From Adlercreutzia wanghongyangiae (GTDB taxonomy: Bacteria > Actinomycetota > Coriobacteriia > Coriobacteriales > Eggerthellaceae): 35,269 nucleotides of DNA. The stretch is taken from contig NZ_JAYMFF010000012.1 in the NCBI RefSeq assembly GCF_035989245.1, positions 1 through 35,269 of the forward strand, read 5' to 3'. Of this stretch, positions 31,438 to 35,269 are shown one piece after another. The notes under the pieces were generated by a model that saw only the letters and a program-made list of their open reading frames with translations, had not been told where the DNA came from and made no database searches. How positions within the stretch are numbered: position 1 is the first letter of the stretch; the number at the start of each line of letters is the position of its first letter. A program made the position numbers and the translations under genes.

Positions 31438-33207
31438 GTGATCTGCAATTTCAAGCCAGTGCTCCAGAAGTTGCAAAAGCACTCTGCGGAATCCGTAGAG
31501 AGCGCGCACTCTTCGACGGATTATTCTGAGTATTTACATGTGGATCGGCCGATCCAAAATGACGTACTAGATCTCCTGGCACGAGAGCAGATACTGCCCA
31601 GAAAATCGCTTGTCTTGTTGTGTGGTAGCGCTGGGGATGGAAAATCACACATGCTTTCGCATTTCTCCGCACAGCATAAAGAGCTCATGGACGGCTTCGA
31701 TAAGATAATTAATGACGCCACCGAAAGCGATGCTCCTTCAAGGACCGCCTGCCAAACATTGGCGACTGAGCTAGAACCTTTCGATGACTTTCACCTCGAT
31801 AATGGTCAGAATGATAAATTCATTGTTGCCATAAATGAGGGAATGCTTAGCCAATTCTTATCTTCGAAAGAGGGCTCCTCATTCTCAACTTTGGCCGCCT
31901 ACGTCGAAGAGACCGGCATTTTGAAAACTGCTTTATCCAATCGAGGGTATGAGCATGAAAGCATCTTTCACGCTGTGAGTTTTTCAGATTATCGTCCATT
32001 TACACTTATAAACGGAGAGTCTCGGACGCAGTTCTTGGACGAGCTCTTTTCCAAAGTTTTCTCAATGGACGATAGCAATCCTTTTTTTGCGGCGCGCAGG
32101 AAGTATTGCGAAGGCTGCTCCTCAAAAAAGCTATGCCCCGTATGTCACAACTATGATTTTCTTTCATTGCCAGAGATCCAGAGGACCGTTGCCGATGCCA
32201 TAGTCGAGGTCTCATTGGCAGAGCATTATATTGTCACAACCCGTTCTACGCTAAACTTCCTCTACGATCTTATTGTTTCGCCGAATTTTGACCGAGGATC
32301 AATCAATTTGTCGGTCAATAAGAACATAGCCCTCGCCCGGTATATCCCTCAGACGACTCCGTATTTGATGTATGAGCGCAAGTGGGGCGATTCGCTCGGC
32401 AGCCGAATTTCGAGGCTAGACGTTATGCGCATGGAATCCGAAGGCATTGATGAACTTGCCATACTGTTGAGGACTTCGTCGGAAACCGTTTCCAAGCTTT
32501 TAAACGTCGTGAACGATACACCTTATTACGAGTGCCTTTGCGACTTGATCAAACCAGATGCTCTTTACAATACTGGCGGAGAAGGTGACTTAAAACGGGT
32601 TTTACTCAGATTTTTCGTGCGATGTGCTCATTTATCGTGTCGTTTAGAAGAGATCTGTCCGGACTTAGTGCCGTCACCTTATTTAAAGGATTACGTCTCT
32701 CTTCTATACAGCTACAACACAGATGAATCCTCTTCCATGAAGCCGCTGCATAAATATTTGCGTAAAGCAATCGAGAATTGGAATGGCGACTATCCGTCTG
32801 GCTACTCGCGCGTTGCATCTTACGGCAACGTTCAAATTCTACAGGAGCTCGATACAGGTTTCAGAAAACCGGACGCCGTCGGCTTTGAAAAGGGATCGGA
32901 ATTAACAAAATTCTCTCCCAACCTGATTGCCCATGCTTATCTAAGAAACACGGGTAGCGATGCTGTAACTTTCGTTGTCAATTATAGTTTGTATTGCTTG
33001 CTTCGCAGAATGAACGAAGGATATCAACCAACCATCCTTGAAAAGAATCTGTTTACTGATTTTGCAACAAGCTACGAACGGCTTGTCGGACTCGGGGCAA
33101 AATCGCGCGAAGTCTTTATTGCTCAGCGCGATCTGGGAAAAAGACCCCGATACAAGATTTTTTACGACGAGGATTTCGAAGAGTATGGAATGGAGGTTGT
33201 TGACTGA
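31438..33207 (+). CDS. dptF: DNA phosphorothioation-dependent restriction protein DptF
   Basis: This protein of about 589 aa resembles DptF, a P-loop NTPase of the DptFGH restriction complex that attacks DNA lacking Dnd phosphorothioate marks. The N-terminus shows EYLHVDRPIQNDVLDLL, then LVLLCGSAGDGKSHMLSHF with Walker A GSAGDGKS at 63-70, the DptF form of the P-loop. A four-Cys set, Cys224, Cys227, Cys233 and Cys236 (CxxC-x5-CxxC), looks like a zinc site. The start is GTG 31438 with GAGAGAGG upstream. The stop overlaps the dptG ATG (TGATG). Lower GC and codon use mark it as acquired relative to the left half of the window. The family is assigned from recalled features, not a search. Confidence 0.85.
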   Translation: MICNFKPVLQKLQKHSAESVESAHSSTDYSEYLHVDRPIQNDVLDLLAREQILPRKSLVLLCGSAGDGKSHMLSHFSAQHKELMDGFDKIINDATESDAPSRTACQTLATELEPFDDFHLDNGQNDKFIVAINEGMLSQFLSSKEGSSFSTLAAYVEETGILKTALSNRGYEHESIFHAVSFSDYRPFTLINGESRTQFLDELFSKVFSMDDSNPFFAARRKYCEGCSSKKLCPVCHNYDFLSLPEIQRTVADAIVEVSLAEHYIVTTRSTLNFLYDLIVSPNFDRGSINLSVNKNIALARYIPQTTPYLMYERKWGDSLGSRISRLDVMRMESEGIDELAILLRTSSETVSKLLNVVNDTPYYECLCDLIKPDALYNTGGEGDLKRVLLRFFVRCAHLSCRLEEICPDLVPSPYLKDYVSLLYSYNTDESSSMKPLHKYLRKAIENWNGDYPSGYSRVASYGNVQILQELDTGFRKPDAVGFEKGSELTKFSPNLIAHAYLRNTGSDAVTFVVNYSLYCLLRRMNEGYQPTILEKNLFTDFATSYERLVGLGAKSREVFIAQRDLGKRPRYKIFYDEDFEEYGMEVVD

Positions 33208-34580
33208 TGATTTGGTGCGGTGACCCTGAAGTTCTTAGGGTTCATGGTGCGCGTGGCAAAACCTTCTCTCATCCTCAAGGCAACGCTATCGCACTGTTTC
33301 CCTTTACGACGCATATTCTTCAGAATCCGGATGTCCCTGTTGGGTATTTTTTTCAAGTAGCATGCGGAAAAACCCTCGACAGCGCTGTTTCCGATGGCGA
33401 ATTAATTGACGCAATTGTAAGCCGGCTCGCAGACCTTGATTCGCGACACAAGGACGCAATAACTGATGTTATTCGAGAGGTCGTGGCTTCCGCCCGTGGC
33501 TCGGAAAGCGCGAGCCTGAGATTATCGCTGGGGACCCAAGCGGACAAAGACGAAAAAAAGATAGCTCAGTATATCGCAAGCATACCGTGCGATAGAAAGA
33601 GTCTCCTTCTTATTTCATCCAACGCATTGAACGAAATAGAGAGAGATTCGAATCTCGTCGAGCGCATGGTTTACGAAGTCGTTGGTCTTGACGATCTTGA
33701 CGAGGAAGACAAGACATACTTCTTGCCGAATCGGGCATTGTCTGGGCTCTTTCTGGAGGATCTTGAGCTTGTCCTGTCCGAGCCAAAGCTCGCGAGGACA
33801 TATCTTGAAGACCTGCTTGATTTCTACTTCTATATGTCGATACTCCAGTCGTGCATGACACTCAATGATTTCTGCAACGGCAAACGTTACGGCATTTCCA
33901 GACTATACTTTGCGCTTGACTGGGAGAAAACGGGCTGGAAACGAGATTGCTACAACAAAGGACTCGTTTTGGCCAATTCCGCTCTCGATGACATGTTTAT
34001 TCACGCGGTTGTCCTTGAGTTGATCAATATGGGAAACGAAGGTGAGTCCGTTGACTACATTGACCTGCACGAGGCTGCAACAACCCCAGAAGACGAAGCC
34101 TTTGTGGCATCCTCCCTTCGGGATTTGACCAATGCATACAGGTCGTGTTTGAACGCGCAGGATTTTGGTTACGTTGCAGATCTCGAGATAACGGATACCC
34201 CTTTTTCGGTTGCGAAAGAGGTCGAATACCTTTTTAAAAATGTTCGGACCGTCATTTACCAGACACGCGACGAACCCAGATCAAAATATGTAAAATCGTT
34301 TAGGGATTTTGCTCGCAGGGACATACAGCTCGAAAAGAATCGGAGGAAGTCGGGCTACATGCTTAACTTGACCGAGGATATGCTCATGTTCCTAACAGTT
34401 TCGGTAATAGGCGCAAAAGAATCGATGAGCCTTGTCGATCTGTTTGCGGGGTTCGAAAAACGGGGCGTGTTTCTCGACGAATCGTCAAAAGATGAGATCA
34501 TTCGTTTTTACGAACGTCGAAGCATGATTGACAGGAAGAGCGATAGCGGGGAGACGCAGTATGTCAAGCGAGTTCTATAA
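33207..34580 (+). CDS. dptG: DNA phosphorothioation-dependent restriction protein DptG
   Basis: This 457-aa protein has the length and position of DptG, the second component of the DptFGH restriction complex. It is mainly helical, has no P-loop and shows no recognisable catalytic motif, which is usual for DptG. It starts with ATG overlapping the dptF stop by one base, and its last 20 bp overlap the start of dptH. The identification rests on position between dptF and dptH and on overall size; own sequence features are few, though segments such as NAIALFPFTTHILQN near the N-terminus look conserved-type. Confidence 0.75.
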   Translation: MIWCGDPEVLRVHGARGKTFSHPQGNAIALFPFTTHILQNPDVPVGYFFQVACGKTLDSAVSDGELIDAIVSRLADLDSRHKDAITDVIREVVASARGSESASLRLSLGTQADKDEKKIAQYIASIPCDRKSLLLISSNALNEIERDSNLVERMVYEVVGLDDLDEEDKTYFLPNRALSGLFLEDLELVLSEPKLARTYLEDLLDFYFYMSILQSCMTLNDFCNGKRYGISRLYFALDWEKTGWKRDCYNKGLVLANSALDDMFIHAVVLELINMGNEGESVDYIDLHEAATTPEDEAFVASSLRDLTNAYRSCLNAQDFGYVADLEITDTPFSVAKEVEYLFKNVRTVIYQTRDEPRSKYVKSFRDFARRDIQLEKNRRKSGYMLNLTEDMLMFLTVSVIGAKESMSLVDLFAGFEKRGVFLDESSKDEIIRFYERRSMIDRKSDSGETQYVKRVL

Positions 34581-35202
34581 CAAAGGCATTGCGAAAAAAA
34601 TAATCAGATACCTCGACCAGGCCAACCTGTCCGGTGGCATGCGCTACCTAATGAGGCTAGACAACGCGGACATGGTTGAAGGCATCAATTCAGCCCTCTG
34701 CTCCGTGTTGGACGAACATGGCCGTAGACAAGATTATGTGCTTCGGTCAGATGAGGGTTTTGAGATATATCGGACACTCAAGGCTGACTTCAATGGGCAC
34801 ACCGTGGTCTTCGCTGCGCAAATAGATGAACAGATGAAGGTTGATTTCCTTGCCACTCTAAGGAACAGGGCGAGTGATGAGGGCTTTGTAATTGTATGTA
34901 TGTCTAGCCACAAACTGGACACCGTGGACTCCGCAATGCAAGACCTCTCAGAGCCCGGAATGCCCTTTCACGAAGATACCCTTCGTTCTGATATCCAAAG
35001 TTTTGTTGACAGTGATGCTCTGTGTGTTGGCGATAGGACGTTGTTGGATTTTGCTCTTGCTAGGCACGCCAATGATCGCTACAGCGAGAAAAGTTCAGTC
35101 AGCGGATACGAAACGTTTCTCAGTATAGAAGAACGCGGCGTGGTAAGGCCTGAAGATTATATTTCATTAGGCCTCTTGCCCGATGTCGATGGAATTCGTT
35201 GA
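34561..35202 (+). pseudogene. dptH: Truncated dptH (N-terminal domain only)
   Basis: The 213 codons from ATG 34561 (GGGGAG upstream) correspond to the N-terminal domain of DptH, normally a large ATPase/helicase of more than 1,500 aa. Segments such as DFLATLRNRASDEGFVIVCMSSHKLDTVDSAMQDLSEPGMPFH and the final EDYISLGLLPD fit that domain. Homology then stops: VDGIR and a TGA follow at 35200-35202, with no Walker motifs. The stop lies within sequence that looks like an IS21-family terminus starting at 35184. The gene is thus probably disrupted, although a short free-standing protein cannot be excluded because the window ends 67 bp later. Confidence 0.7.
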
Positions 35203-35269
35203 ATTTTAAGTTCATCCGTACACCACCTTCTTTTCTCAAGACTCAGCTGGACACGTTCGGCTGAGTTCG
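35184..35269. mobile_element. Probable terminus of an IS21-family element, cut by the window edge
   Basis: From TGT at 35184, AGTTCATCCGTACACCAC (35209-35226) closely resembles AGCTCATCCGTGCGCCAC (30013-30030) of the IS21 remnant, and both lie 25-27 bp after a TGT. A hairpin, ACTCAGC with GCTGAGT around a 12-nt loop (about 35241-35266), follows, echoing the hairpin between the terminus and istA in the remnant. The transposase gene would be beyond the edge. Confidence 0.5.

Noticed and set aside
1..35269. tRNA and rRNA genes
   Set aside because: I looked for T-loop GGTTCRANYCC-like motifs and cloverleaf arms on both strands and saw none; rRNA signatures were also absent.

Overview
The window looks like a chromosomal segment of a GC-rich actinobacterium of the class Coriobacteriia, most likely Eggerthellaceae. 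Support for this is a Tat-exported FAD-dependent fumarate-reductase-like flavoprotein divergent from a many-helix membrane LuxR regulator (a gene pair strongly expanded in that family), an aspartate 4-decarboxylase, a class III fructose-1,6-bisphosphatase, a PurO-type IMP cyclohydrolase and AGGAGG-rich ribosome binding sites. The assignment is by family knowledge, not by a search.

Region 1 (1 to about 24.8 kb) is compact GC-rich housekeeping and metabolic DNA. From left to right it holds: purO (minus) behind a ZTP riboswitch that overlaps its terminator; a CmpB-like membrane protein; fbp; an unknown protein; an APC amino-acid permease; a half-ferritin (EncFtn-like); apt; aspartate 4-decarboxylase; a DUF4143-type ATPase behind 22-bp iterated repeats; a UPF0158-like protein; an ElaA-type acetyltransferase; a GyrI-like protein co-directional with an AraC/GyrI regulator; a small XRE regulator translationally coupled to a four-helix membrane protein; a 3-hydroxyacyl-CoA dehydrogenase; a DUF454 protein; a SulP anion transporter; an unknown membrane protein; the flavoprotein and LuxR pair; and a three-gene DUF4160-DUF2442-Fic operon.

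Region 2 (about 24.8 to 31 kb) begins with an intact AmrS-type radical SAM gene. It then becomes a graveyard of decayed genes mixed with small intact ones of lower GC: a frameshifted flavoprotein C-terminus, a decayed AAA+ ATPase of about 1.1 kb, an IS21-family istA remnant with a recognisable terminal repeat, and the C-terminal half of a WYL-domain regulator. Intact small genes here are a 202-aa winged-helix-like protein, a 68-aa Cys/His-rich protein and a 149-aa unknown protein.

Region 3 (31.0 kb to the right edge) is a tight five-gene operon. It starts with a ribbon-helix-helix protein and a 70-aa basic protein that overlap each other, followed by dptF and dptG, and ends in a dptH cut off after 213 codons. 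DptFGH is the restriction half of Dnd phosphorothioation-based defence; no dndBCDE modification genes lie in the window. At the point where DptH homology stops, a sequence begins that resembles the terminal repeats of the IS21 remnant 5 kb upstream, so dptH was probably broken by a second IS21-family element continuing past the right edge. The small-gene cap on dptFGH and its apparent inactivation are the most interesting aspects of the window.
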